This document shows, one piece after another, positions 11,817 to 23,166 of a stretch of 64,000 nt of DNA (position 1 is its first letter; each line of letters begins with the position of its first letter). Made by a program: the position numbers and the translations under genes. This DNA is from Adiantum capillus-veneris (lineage: Eukaryota; Streptophyta; Polypodiopsida; Polypodiales; Pteridaceae). Below the pieces are notes generated by a model that did not search any database, was not told the origin of the DNA, and saw only the letters and a program-made list of their open reading frames with translations. The DNA lies in assembly GCA_014529385.2 (NCBI GenBank), contig CM043960.1:23076896-23140895 (forward strand). Reading direction: 5' to 3'.

Positions 11817-12354
11817 GGCACTAAGTAAGGGAGCATAGCACCCGATAGTTGAACACTTCCTCTCGAGTATAGTCCTTTTTTAATCGTGGCATTGCCGTCC
11901 TTGATCCACTCATGTACCATACACTTGGTTTTACCACAATTGAGATTGTGATGATATCTAAAGAGGTACCACTAGACTCTTGCACTACTATCCCCTACTT
12001 ATATCTAGTAGTATGGTCCAGATGTATGTATATGATTATGAGTGTATAGATGCTCCATATAAAGTGTCCCATAGAGGAGTCTATAGATGTGAGGCTATGC
12101 ATATACGTATCTATGCGAGTGTGTGTATAGATGTATGTATGTAAGCACTAAGTAAGGGAGCTTAGCACCCGATGGTTGAACACATCCTCTCGGGTAGAGT
12201 CCCTTTTTAATTGTGGTGTAGCAGTCCTTGATCCACTCATGTATGAATTACGACAATATATCCTTGGTTTTACCACAATTTAGATTGTGATGATATCTAA
12301 AGAGGTGTCACTAGACTATGGCACTACTAGCCCCTACATAGGTCTAATAGTATA
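11817..12354. repeat. ~210-bp dispersed repeat, copies 2 and 3
   Basis: Two diverged copies (about 11817-12015 and 12146-12354, start-to-start 329 bp) of the unit also seen at 2731-2937. Shared blocks include CACTAAGTAAGGGAG, GTCCTTGATCCACTCATGTA and GATATCTAAAGAGGT. Confidence 0.85.
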
Positions 12355-12592
12355 TGTGTATGCATGTATATACATATCTATGTGACTTTGTATATACATC
12401 TATCTACCTCTCTCTCTACGCTCTCTACATCTAATCATTTTATTAGGTGTACACATATAGAGGTGTGAAAGTATATGTGTATGCATGTATATACATATCT
12501 ATGTGACTTTGTATATACATCTATCTACCTCTCTCTCTACGCTCTCTACACCTAATCATTTTATTAGGTGTACACATATAGAGGTGTGAAGA
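12350..12592. repeat. 121-bp tandem duplication
   Basis: A 121-base unit (GTATATGTGTATGCATGTAT ... TACACATATAGAGGTGTG) is repeated head to tail with only one or two differences, implying recent duplication. The unit contains an internal inverted repeat, ACCTAATCATTTTATTAGGT. Confidence 0.93.
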
Positions 12593-13131
12593 TTAAGTAT
12601 AGGTGGAGATTAGGTGTAGAGAAGCGACTTACATTAGGTGCATAGGAGGTCCGCGAGAAGCGTTGTAGATTGGATGTATACATATAGAGGTGTGTAGATC
12701 AAGTATAGGGAGATTAGAGAGAGGTTAGGTCATAATACTTACAAACTAATCTCTTGTAGATGTCAAATGGGAGACCACCTACTGGGGAGCATCCCTCATA
12801 TTCTTCTTTTGATTGGTTCATGTCTCAGATGGGCCCGCATCTAGGGTGGACGTTGCCTCCAATGGACTCGACTCTTGAAGTGTGGTAAGTCCAAGCAATG
12901 GATTCAAGTTTTTATGTAGCTAGTTTTTGACAAGCATGAGTGTAGGTTTCATTCTATTATTTGTAGGCATGGCCTTCTTATGGCTATGGATGTGCTGGTC
13001 TATCTACTCATGTTCCTCCACCAGTGGTAGATCTGGACCTGTAGTGCACACTATCTTTACAAGAGGAGTACCTGCGGCCACTACACTCCATAGTAGCTAG
13101 AGGCCTATGGTCTTTCACAATAGACCACACT

Positions 13132-14413
13132 ATGGGGGAGTTAGGGAGGGAATGCATACATCTAGAGCCTTGCATTGATGACTCCTCTTTTACCACACCT
13201 TCTTACCGACCCACCCCTCTTCCATCACAAGGATCCACACCATTCCATTCAACTCCTACTTTGTTTGAGTCTTGTAAAAAATCCTTAAGTGGTCGAAAAA
13301 TGTCTTCTAGAAGCACATGATGATGTTCGTCTCATGGCAGTGAGTGTCGAGGTTCGTCTCATGACAAGTGGAGCAGCGGGGACTCCCATTGGGATGCCTT
13401 TTTTGGTGGTCGAGGGGAGACAAAGTCACCTATTTTGGAGCATGCTTCTCCATTCTCAGAGGACACTGACACTCCCATGCCAGAAACCCATGGGCACTAC
13501 TATAGGGTCAAGTATGGAGGCAAGGTCAACTTTGATACTGCACAAGGCAGGGCATTTTGGTGCCATCTACAGATTCTTATACACTTGGTGTATATGAATT
13601 GTTTTATTAAATTCAAAGACCAAGTGCCCAATCATGCATGCTATGTCAAGGAAGCGTTGAATGCTTGATTTTTGAACACCTCAATGAGTGTTTCTCGACA
13701 AAGTAGTTGGAGGGGTGTATCAAAAAAATTCTAAAAAACAAGCAATCAAGCGTACGATGCATAGCATCCAACTAGGTCTCAAATGTAGAGAGGAGCTATC
13801 GTGGCAGCAACATGGTAGATGCAAAGTGGGAGTGGGCTGTGCAAGAAAAGATCGAGGAGGCTATAACATGCTCATACCAAATTTCTAAAAAACAAGCAAT
13901 CAAGTGTATGATGCATAGTAGCCAGCTAAGTCTCAAATGTAGAGAGAAGCTATCATGGCAGCAACATGGTAGATGCAGAGTGGGAGTGGGCCATGCAAGA
14001 AAGGGCGAGGAGGATTTAACAGGCTCACATCACAATCAACAACATAAAGCTTGGGCCAAACAAACTCCCATGCACTATGGTTTGGGAGGTAAAGCAGCCT
14101 GGAAAGATAAATATGTAAGTAATTATTTAATTATGTAAGATCTATATAGAATATGTTTTAGCTTATGAAACTTTTTTGGTTATTGTTAACTTAGGAGATT
14201 ATCACTCTGACCCGTCCTACTAGAGGCATGGTTAAGTATCAAGAGAGAAACACGGAGTTTGATACTTGCCGATGGTTGTTGGAACACCATGATATCTCTC
14301 GCGAGCAATTCGACTCAGCAGTCAAATCTCCACAAGCGATAAGTGTAAGCAATGGATATTGTATTAATCATTTTGAGTTATTGATTTATCTAATTTGGTT
14401 TTGGTTGTTATAA
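13132..14413 (+). pseudogene. Unrecognised broken coding stretch, possibly transposon-derived
   Basis: Several plus-strand frames (13435-13668, 13812-14138, 14228-14413) show non-repetitive, protein-like composition. Examples are HLVYMNCFIKFKDQVPNHACY, TRPTRGMVKYQERNTEFDTCRW and WLLEHHDISREQFDSAV. The basic, Trp/Cys-containing pieces resemble the C-terminal region of plant En/Spm-type transposon proteins only weakly, and I do not assign a family. A 154-bp tandem duplication (13731-14020) lies in the middle. The following stretch to about 15.9 kb is AT-rich with no convincing gene. Confidence 0.3.
13731..14020. repeat. 154-bp tandem duplication
   Basis: The segment starting CTAAAAAACAAGCAATCAAG at 13731 recurs from 13885, with shared GATGCATAG, CTCAAATGTAGAGAG and GCAGCAACATGGTAGATGCA. 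The second copy diverges after about 14020. Confidence 0.9.
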
Positions 14414-14719
14414 AGTCAGAGCGTTTAAACTTATGTACCTCTGGACGAGAACAAGGAGAATGAAGAAGAGGACTAGGATAGATTTTTCTTTGTTTGGTAG
14501 TCCTCTTTTATAAGTGCAAATATGGCAAATCAATTCCTCATGACTTGTATATAAAACTCATTTGAACTTTTGGCTTTATTTGTAATTAAATTTAAGTATT
14601 ATTCTTTTGTGCTTCTTATTATACAGGTAAGGTGTGACATGTAATTTCAAAGTTTATTATTATTATTATTTTACACTTTTCAAATGCGATTGATATTTAA
14701 TATGTTTTATGTACGTCAA

Positions 14720-14762
14720 ATGCTCATTGGGCCACCCAAAATTGGATGGCCCAAATGAGCAT
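14720..14762. repeat. Foldback (inverted repeat) sequence
   Basis: Arms ATGCTCATTGGGCCACCCAA and its near-complement ATTGGATGGCCCAAATGAGCAT face each other with almost no loop. Just beyond, GGCAATATACGTGATAAT (from 14788) is an imperfect complement of ATTATCACATATATTGCT (about 14854-14872). The compound foldback is MITE-like, but I cannot define outer ends or a TSD. Confidence 0.6.
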
Positions 14763-16168
14763 CTTTATTTTTGAAAAGCTGTATAGCGGCAATATACGTG
14801 ATAATGTGCGTAGTAATTGACGCGGTAATACTCATGGATATATATCCACAACTATTATCACATATATTGCTGTCAAACGATTACCACGTGCTTTGTTGTG
14901 GCTATTTCTACCCACACAATTTTTTCTCTTTCTATTTTCCTTTGTTAATCTGTGACAATACCGACGGTTCTGGATTTTTCCTCTTATAGTGTTTCCCATG
15001 CTGTTGCAACAGTGCTCCTTTTCTTCTCCTCCTTCACCCAGAGTCCTCAATGCCCTGCTCTCTACAACGCTCTTCCCTCAATTCATGCTCTCCTCTTGTA
15101 ATTGCTTGCCCCTTTTTTTCAAAAGCTCACACACTGCACTTTTTTTAGCTCTCCTCTCGTCAACATTATTTTACACCTCGTTCATGACCCTTTTTTGTTC
15201 TTAACAAACGACGGTTTACTTTATTTCTAACCACAAAAACCAATGACTAACAATATAATCTTGTATTTTGTTGTCCATATCTTTAATCTGCCTTATAGAT
15301 ACAAGCATAGGCACACACAATCAATGCAGTCCAAAAAACATCATCTCGGACAATAAGCTTCCCAATCGCTTACAGTGCTCCTCAGTACACCTTACTCTAC
15401 ATAGATATCAGCCAAAGCAATCAAGCACAACCTTCAAGTTGCAAGGTTAGATAACTACATTGGAGAAAGGCCTTCCCTTGTCGACAGTCGTGTCTAGCAT
15501 GTACCGCAATCAATACGCTCAAAGTGATGACATTCTGAAGAGAGTACCCATCAAGAGTATTTTGTGCTTTTGTAAGAGCTCCACTTTTAATTTGCATATC
15601 GACCAAGAAATATTAAGTACAATATGCTCAACATAAATATTGGCCAAGGCTTTGCAAAACACCACATACAATATGCATAGCTGGCAAAGCATCATTGAAC
15701 ATCCCTTTTTCCACTCGATCAACATTACCTTCAATCATTTGTTTAAAAAAACAATTTTCTTTTAGAAACTAAAAAAACTTTTATGATTTTTTGCTTTCAC
15801 GACACCGCCCTAGCGACCCTCAGTGCACTCTCTATGCCCAATAACATTGCAACTCTGGCCTCTTCAATACAACATTCCTGCTTATGGTTCTCAAGATAAT
15901 AAAAAACTTCACCAAGGAGAGACAACTTACTTGCTATGAGCCCGATAGCTTTCCAAGGAGTTACAATGGGGTGTTAAGAATGCATTTTAATTATGTTGAA
16001 CCCTGTGGACAAGAAACAGGGAAATGTAGATGGAGCACACAAGCCGCTTCAAAATTTGCCAAAGAGTAGCTTTACCTACATTTGCAGTGCATGCGAGGTC
16101 TATAGTCATTACACATAGAGGAGGGCTACAATGCTGAGAGTAGCTACACACCTTAAGCTAAACAATTA

Positions 16169-16640
16169 GTGAAAGTGCATAGAGGTCTCTATCCGTGGCT
16201 CTATGCTCCGATAGACCCCGAACAAGCTTTGAGTTTTACCTTGCTTAGACTTGCATGCAACAATTCCACCACTCAAATTAGTGATACATTTGGTGTCAAC
16301 AAATCAACTTGGCGTACATATTGTAACATTGTGGTGGATATCCTAGACACACACCTATGTTTACAATACATCACTATTTTGTCCGGTAAACGGCTTGATC
16401 AAATTATAGCCACTTTTTGGCCATCATAATTTTGCCAAATGTTTATGGCACAATAGATGGCATTCACATAAGGTTAGCTAGGCAATGTGACACTCTAGCA
16501 GAGTTTTGGTGCACACACCATTTCCACAACATTTTGTTGCAAGCTGTGTACGACAAGAGGTAGAAGTTGTGGGACACCTTGGGTGTTACCCCTAACACTT
16601 GAGACATACTCTCATAATATTCTCAATTAGATGGCGATGC
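16169..16640 (+). pseudogene. Harbinger/DDE_Tnp_4-type transposase relic
   Basis: Frame 16169-16429 reads EQALSFTLLRLACNNSTTQI, SDTFGVNKSTW and YITILSGKRLDQII, fitting the helix-turn-helix region and lead-in of PIF/Harbinger nucleases (ITIPSG-like). A frameshift near 16430 is followed by LPNVYGTIDGIHIRLAR, in which the Asp of GTIDGIHI is the first DDE residue, then FHNILLQAVYDKR, the conserved second strand region (A-V-x-D), interrupted by a TAG. The frame is lost before the downstream catalytic residues, and a (CT)n tract begins at 16662. It is a truncated, inactive copy of a cut-and-paste DNA transposon. Confidence 0.75.
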
Positions 16641-16658
16641 AACAATGCCTTCTTTCTC

Positions 16659-16833
<175 letters not shown>

Positions 16834-17149
16834 GTAGGTCTTGTAAAGAGAATCCCATTTATTCTTACACTTCTGGGGTGAGAAGGAGGATGCAAACTCT
16901 GAGTTCATCAACTGTGTGAGGTCGGACCAATGTCTTTGCTTGAATTTTTCTTTGCCTAGGCTGGTCCACTTCTCTTAGAACAAGTGGATCAAGCACATGA
17001 CCCTTGTGCTTGACCACTCCGAATCCTTCTTCCAATTTGAAGGCTTTTAGCCTTGCCGCTTTGCACCACCACAACTGAAGTTAAAGAATTTGTGGCCGAG
17101 CTTAGTCTAGTGCCTTGGTGAGATGGTAGAAAAACTCTAATAGAGGGAT

Positions 17150-17300
17150 ATTCTCCTCCACATTATGGAGGAAAGCGATCAAATGGTAGGGAGTGGGTTG
17201 GTTGTGAGCCCACAGAGAAGAGAAGAGCTAGGAGGATGGAACCAAGGGAGTGCTATTGTAGGGATTATTGGGAGGAAGAAGTAGTGCTATAAGTAGATGG
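17150..17300. repeat. Dispersed repeat shared with 39.3-39.4 kb
   Basis: The blocks GTGAGCC, CAGAGAA, ACCAAGGGA and GTAGTGCTAT appear in the same order here and downstream of the LINE at about 39290-39400. This suggests both are derived from the same LINE 3' tail or a shared element. Confidence 0.5.
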
Positions 17301-17434
17301 TAGTGAGCGATTGGAGGCCGAAACAAAGAAAGTCAGTGCAAGGGTAAAGGGGCCAATAAAAAGCCGGGTCCCTGTTGAGGGACCCTACTAACCCCCGTTT
17401 TAAAATCACCTTGCACCAATATAAGGACAAGAAC

Positions 17435-17515
17435 AACCCATTGGTAGAGTGGTTAGAGCGGGAAACTTTTCAATCTCCACTGTGAGGTCTCGAGATCAAG
17501 GCTTGTTGGCAAAAC
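17435..17515 (+). repeat. Possible tRNA-derived SINE head
   Basis: TTGGTAGAGTGGTTAGAGCGGG resembles an RNA polymerase III A box, and GGTCTCGAGATCAAGG about 35 bases on resembles a B box (GGTTCGANNCC). A regular tRNA cloverleaf cannot be drawn convincingly and a sensible anticodon loop is unclear, so I do not call a tRNA gene. A CCGGGTCCCTGTTGAGGGACCC hairpin lies just upstream (about 17362). Confidence 0.35.
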
Positions 17516-17966
17516 GGCGCATTACTCCCACCGGGGGTGTCTTGCTTCAAACCCCCAATTTTGTTACATTAGAAATCTTTGGCAATGTCATGCATCATCT
17601 CTGCACTCCCGATCGCGCTTAGTTTTGTCCTACGTGTAGATCTCACCTTCAACTTCGTTTTGCGCTCCTCCACGCTTAAAATGGTGCACAATGGGCGGCT
17701 TAGGCAACCTTAACTTGGCCCATTTACCCTATAAAGTATCAGAAGGTTGATGGCCGCGAAGGGAAAAATATGAAAATAGTTTTTTATGCTCTTTTGTAGC
17801 ATATCGAGGCGTAAGAGGTGCTTTGGAGCATCAATTGTATACACTTCATTCGTAACTAGCCACAATCATCACGCCCTTAGTGTTTATATCCTTGGTGTCG
17901 GCTCAAATATTCTCCATCTCTTCCTTCTTTTGCATCTACTTGTGTGTCAAGTGTATGGGTGCTCCC

Positions 17967-18413
<447 letters not shown>

Positions 18414-19375
18414 CCCTCTCTGCAGCTCATATAGGACATAAATAGTTAGACCAATTCAATGAAGAAGCTACCATATGAACACCCCAACAACAACTCATTG
18501 TTGGATACACCTGAGTTGTTGTATACACCTCTGATTTGCTACCCTCATTTTTGTACCTTAAAGGAATGTCATCTTGAACATCGGTTGCCTTTTAGAAAAT
18601 TGAAATGTAGACCACACTACGTCCAAGAATCTCCATTTGTGAACTATGAACACATCACGTCCAAAATAATTTCTAGATAATGAACTTTGAAACACATCCT
18701 ATCCATAATTTGACCAACAATAATGAATTGCTGCACTCATCCATAGTGTTCTAGATACGTCTGATTGGTTCCCTGCCAGATGCATGTGCCTTGAACTTCA
18801 ACCTACTGGTTCGAACACGGATAACTTGATCTCCAACGCAAGGGTCCAAATTAATTATACAAAGCATATTTGCCCCTCTCTGCCACTCACAAGCCTCTCT
18901 CTAGCTGAAGCTAGTGGTGACACTTGCACTTTGACTAGAAATCTGATGCCGAGGCCACTGTGGCCGCCGCCACATGTGCCATGCTAATCTCCTCTATCAA
19001 ATGTTGATTACAATAATCTCTGTCCATCTTGCCTTTATCTTTATCTATCTCTGAGTCCCTGCTTTTGCTTTTGGCTTTAAACTCCCGAGCCAAACAAAGC
19101 ATCGAATCATATTTATAACATTTTTTGTCGGACCTTGTGGTGGGTGTCGAGGCAACTAACTGAGTAATGGCACTGCCATACTTGTCAAGCTTGCCTTTGC
19201 CTCTGTCCTCTAGCAAACTCGACCATTTGCTTTTGGCTTCACAATCTTGGACCAAAATATCTGTAGATTTCCTTGAGAACTTTGGTTGAGCATAGGCTAC
19301 TAGCTCGATGGTTGATCTACTATCCATAACCAATAGTTGGTTTTGGTTGATATCATCACGGGCTCTCAAGCAAGG

Positions 19376-19380
19376 GGAGG
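19376..19380. other. Target-site duplication GGAGG (left)
   Basis: GGAGG directly precedes the left LTR and is repeated at 25696-25700 directly after the right LTR. Confidence 0.85.
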
Positions 19381-19957
19381 TGTAGCATGGATAATGTGTC
19401 ATGCTCTCTACAGTGGGTGGTCCTCAGTGCAATGTGCGTGACAATCTCACTCAAACAGATTGAATCTCCCTCAACAGACTGAACAGAAAGAAACAATAGA
19501 CGTCAACAGAGCTCGCAAAGACACAACAGCAGACCACAACATATGACTCGACTATCTCACAGACTGATACAGACTCTAGCGTGGCAGCACACTCAGCTCC
19601 AGCCCAGGACTCACAGGTACAATGGGGGTGTCGAGGCTCAGATGTGCCAGGATGGTGCAGACGTGCTCTGTGTAAAAGACTCACTCTACACAACTGCGTC
19701 TCTAGACCAGAGGTGAAGATGATGATCCCGATGACCAACCCCTACTACTCATATGTACCACCATAAAGAGCCACCAACGGCTCATAAATGTCAGCCATGT
19801 GGTGACCTGGCCACGAGGTCCACTAGATCACCGTCGGTACCCTGTCACATGTCAGTCCTAGGCCAGAGGGTCTAGAGGGTCCGTCCAGTGTGAACCAGCC
19901 TAGACCAACTGTACTGACCGTGTCCTGTGAAAGTGACATTGTAGCCTGCTACCTACA
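19381..19957 (-). repeat. 3' LTR of the tubulin-carrying element
   Basis: 577 bp, beginning TGTAGC and ending CTACA on the plus strand. It matches 25127-25695 with few substitutions and a short insertion near its end. Confidence 0.88.
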
Positions 19958-20063
19958 GGTTGCCCGCCACAAGACCGCTCACCATCTCGGTGAGAGGAAT
20001 ACTGAAAAAAACTGTGAAAGAAAACCACTAGGTGTTGCATCCGTACATTTCTTGAAGCAAGTG

Positions 20064-20450
20064 CTAGGCCCACAACCATGACCTTACATGCCTCAAAAGT
20101 GGAGTAAAACACTGTCCTGCTTGCAACGCCTTAAGCCTTTGAATAGGCAAGAACCCAATATGATTGCATAGTCCAAGAATCCCAATTGGCAAAATAGACT
20201 GAGGCTCCTTAACAAAGAGATATGCTCGGTTTGGATCCAACGCATCTTTATCCTCCATAACTATAGTGAGAAGAAAATGACCTGGTCCGCACTTGCAGAT
20301 GAAATTGTCAAAAAGAGGGATGATCAGAAGCTCGAGTAATAACGCGATGCGGTTAAGCTCCATCTTAATGGCAAAACGAAAAGCATTAACGACATTGTGA
20401 TGGCAACCAGGTGAATGCTTGAAAGCCTCAAGGAAACAACCAAAAAGGCT
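20064..20450 (-). other. Unassigned coding-like segment, possible captured host exon
   Basis: The minus strand is open from about 20450 to 20064 with non-repetitive, hydrophobic-rich composition: LFGCFLEAFKHSPGC, NVVNAFRFAIKMELNR, LLLELLIIPLFDNF, FVKEPQSILPIGILG. It ends near the 3' LTR. A possible splice-acceptor-like CAG lies just upstream. I do not recognise the family. Because the same element holds an alpha-tubulin fragment, a second captured host exon is plausible, but this is inference. Confidence 0.3.
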
Positions 20451-20555
20451 CTTAAGCTTGCTGATATGATAGGATTACACAAAATTGCTGTGCCCCTTTG
20501 TGTCTCTGGCCATCTCTCGTGACGAAGGAAACAAGGCCAGAGAGACGATTGATTA

Positions 20556-21058
<503 letters not shown>

Positions 21059-21745
21059 TAACCAGGGGCGAGGGGGGCTGGTTAGGGGCGAGGCAAGGGA
21101 AGGGGTGGGTAGGGGCAGGGGTGAAGGGGGTGGGTAGGGCAAGGGAGGGGAGGGTAGGGGCGAGAGGGGGTATGTAGGGGCGAGGGTGGGGAGGGAGGGC
21201 TAGATAGGGGCGAGGGGGAGTGGGTAGGGGCGAGGGGAGGTGAGGGGGAGGGTAGGGACGAGGGGGGAGGGGTTGGGTAGGGGCGAGAGGGGGAGGGTAG
21301 GGGTGAGGGTAAGTGAGGGGGAGGGTAGGGGGGAAGTGAGGGGAGGTTCAGGAGGGAGGGCTAGATAGGGGCGAGGGGGGAGGGTGAGTGGGTAGGGGCG
21401 AGGGGAGGTGAGGGGGAGGGTAGGGGGTGGGGAGGGGCGAGGGAGAGGGACTAGGGGACTAGGGGCGAGAGCGAGGGCCAGTGGGTAGGTGAGGGGTCTA
21501 GGGACTAGGGGACGAGGTCGAGTGGGGAGGGGGAGAGAGGGATAGCCAAGGGGGTGGGGCGAGGGCAGGGAGGGGGTGGGGTGAATAGGGTGAGAGCTGG
21601 GCAATGGAGAGGGAGAGGTTTTAGGGCGAGGGTGTGAGGTTGAGTGGGTAGGTGGTGAGGGGGGACTAGGGCGATGGCCAAGGGAGGGGGTGGGTAGGCT
21701 CGAGTTGGGAGAGAGGTGGGTAGAGTTGGGAGTTGGGAGTTGGGA
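21059..21745. repeat. G-rich degenerate minisatellite
   Basis: About 690 bases built from variants of GGGTAGGGGCGAGGGG and GGTGAGGGGGAGGGTAGGGG on the plus strand. A shorter block of the same type (about 20600-20660) lies on the other side of the tubulin fragment. Dense runs of three or more Gs give strong G-quadruplex potential. The minus-strand Pro/Ser/Leu-rich ORF (21200-21790) is a by-product. Confidence 0.93.
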
Positions 21746-21900
21746 AAGGAAGAAGAGGTAGCAGACCATGATGAGCAAGGTAAGGGCCAAGGACAGAACG
21801 AACTATCATCAACAAGATAATTATCAAGAGTAAGGAATTCGTCAAGCAGGCCGGGCTCTATGAAGGGAGTTCGTCAGACCCAGAGCAGAGCTTCGTTCTG

Positions 21901-22036
21901 GTCGTAGCAGCAGACATCTCTGAGGCTGATGTTTGAAGGGTGGTGAACTCTTGTGGTTGAGATTTCTGGTCGTAGCAGCAGATATCTCTGAGGCTGATGT
22001 TTGAAGGGTGGTGAACTCTTGTGATCGAGATTTCTT
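21901..22036. repeat. 68-bp tandem duplication
   Basis: GTCGTAGCAGCAGACATCTC starts at 21901 and recurs at 21969 with three differences over 68 bases. It lies 3' of the protease frame in element orientation. Confidence 0.93.
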
Positions 22037-22248
22037 ACTGCTTCTATGCTTCTTCATAGGCTCAGGTGGCTCATTGGGTTTAGTTACCGTGGAAACATTG
22101 GAAGAGGGTGTAACAAGGCATAGATTTGGTAGCCTCTAACCACTCCAGCAGATCTTCATCTGACCCTTCAGGTGTAGTAGGCTGTTCTTGTTCAGGTTTG
22201 GTTTCCATTGACAAAGAAACTTGCTACACCACGGGATCCTACCACCTT

Positions 22249-23166
22249 CTAAGAGAATGGGTGCATCGAGGAGCCAGAAGTATGTATCCACATTGGGTCG
22301 TTTCCCCAATCATCAAGTGCTTTAGTGTGTCGCAGCCATGGTCTTCCAATGAGCAAAGGAAATCCGCCCTCAACCTGGGGAAGACGAACCACAACAAAAT
22401 CCAAGTTAAAAGTAAAGTCTTGTACTTGCAGAGGCACATTGTCCACTATGCCCACTGGGTAGACTGTCCGCTGGTCGGCCAATGTAACTGTGAAGGGAGC
22501 AGGGCGAGTAGGTTGTAGACCTAGAGCTAACATAGTGAACCCGAGCATCAGGTTGATGCCAGATCCACCATCCACTATCACTCCTGAGAATTGTCGACCC
22601 AAAACGGACACTGTCAGGCGAGGGATTCTATAATCAGTGAGTGGAGCAGCAGGATTGGATATCATATAGGACTTTGACGGTCGCACTGGGAGGTGCCCGC
22701 CACTAGGACCTGCTCTAGGGTAAAGTGACTGAATAACTGCAAGGGCGTCACTTCTGAAACTCGCATCTAGCCGCAACATGTCATAGAGGGACACTTGTTG
22801 GAAAGTGTTCTTCAAGACTGTCTCTGCTGTATGCTTCGCTTTTTCTACCTGTTGTTGTTCCTCTAGTACTTTGATCTTTTGTAGATCGGAAACTGCTTCC
22901 AAGAAAGCTTCATCAATATCTGAGAGCAAAGATTTGGATTCTTTCATGGCACTAGGAGATGGCTTGTTAACAGTTGCAGGCAGGGTATCCACTGGTGTGA
23001 CAATGTGTGGGGGAGTTGAACTTGATGGAATGCTAAGACCGAGAGCGGCTCTTTGGGCCCGGGTGAGGACGCCTGATGGCTCCTTTGCCAAATGCGACGG
23101 CTTATTTTGAGGGGTAACCACGTGGGTAGAAGGGGGCGGCTGAGAAACAATGCTAACTGCTATCAA
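22249..23166 (-). CDS. Retropepsin-containing polyprotein segment (pro)
   Basis: An open frame of about 305 codons, shifted -1 relative to gag and overlapping its TGA (gag stop 23163-23165). The N-terminal half is Pro/Ser-rich with a helical EEQQQVEKAK segment. From about residue 185 comes the aspartic protease: RLTVSVLGRQFSGVIVDGGS (DGGSG at the catalytic position), GINLM, and near the C-terminus FPLLIGRPWLR, the hydrophobic-hydrophobic-G motif. There is no ATG at the junction; the first codon listed for this frame is TTG. Expression by -1 frameshifting from gag is therefore the natural model, though a true slippery heptamer is not evident. The frame ends at 22249 without entering RT. Confidence 0.75.
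   Translation of the reverse strand: MIAVSIVSQPPPSTHVVTPQNKPSHLAKEPSGVLTRAQRAALGLSIPSSSTPPHIVTPVDTLPATVNKPSPSAMKESKSLLSDIDEAFLEAVSDLQKIKVLEEQQQVEKAKHTAETVLKNTFQQVSLYDMLRLDASFRSDALAVIQSLYPRAGPSGGHLPVRPSKSYMISNPAAPLTDYRIPRLTVSVLGRQFSGVIVDGGSGINLMLGFTMLALGLQPTRPAPFTVTLADQRTVYPVGIVDNVPLQVQDFTFNLDFVVVRLPQVEGGFPLLIGRPWLRHTKALDDWGNDPMWIHTSGSSMHPFS

Noticed and set aside
17435..17515. Functional tRNA gene
   Set aside because: A- and B-box-like words are present, but a consistent cloverleaf and anticodon stem cannot be drawn. Treated as a possible SINE only.
21059..21745. Interstitial telomere repeats
   Set aside because: The units are GGGTAGGGGCGAGGGG variants, not TTTAGGG, and lie inside an LTR element.
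21200..21790. 196-codon Pro/Ser/Leu-rich frame
   Set aside because: Antisense reading of the G-rich minisatellite; periodic low-complexity, no start context or homology.
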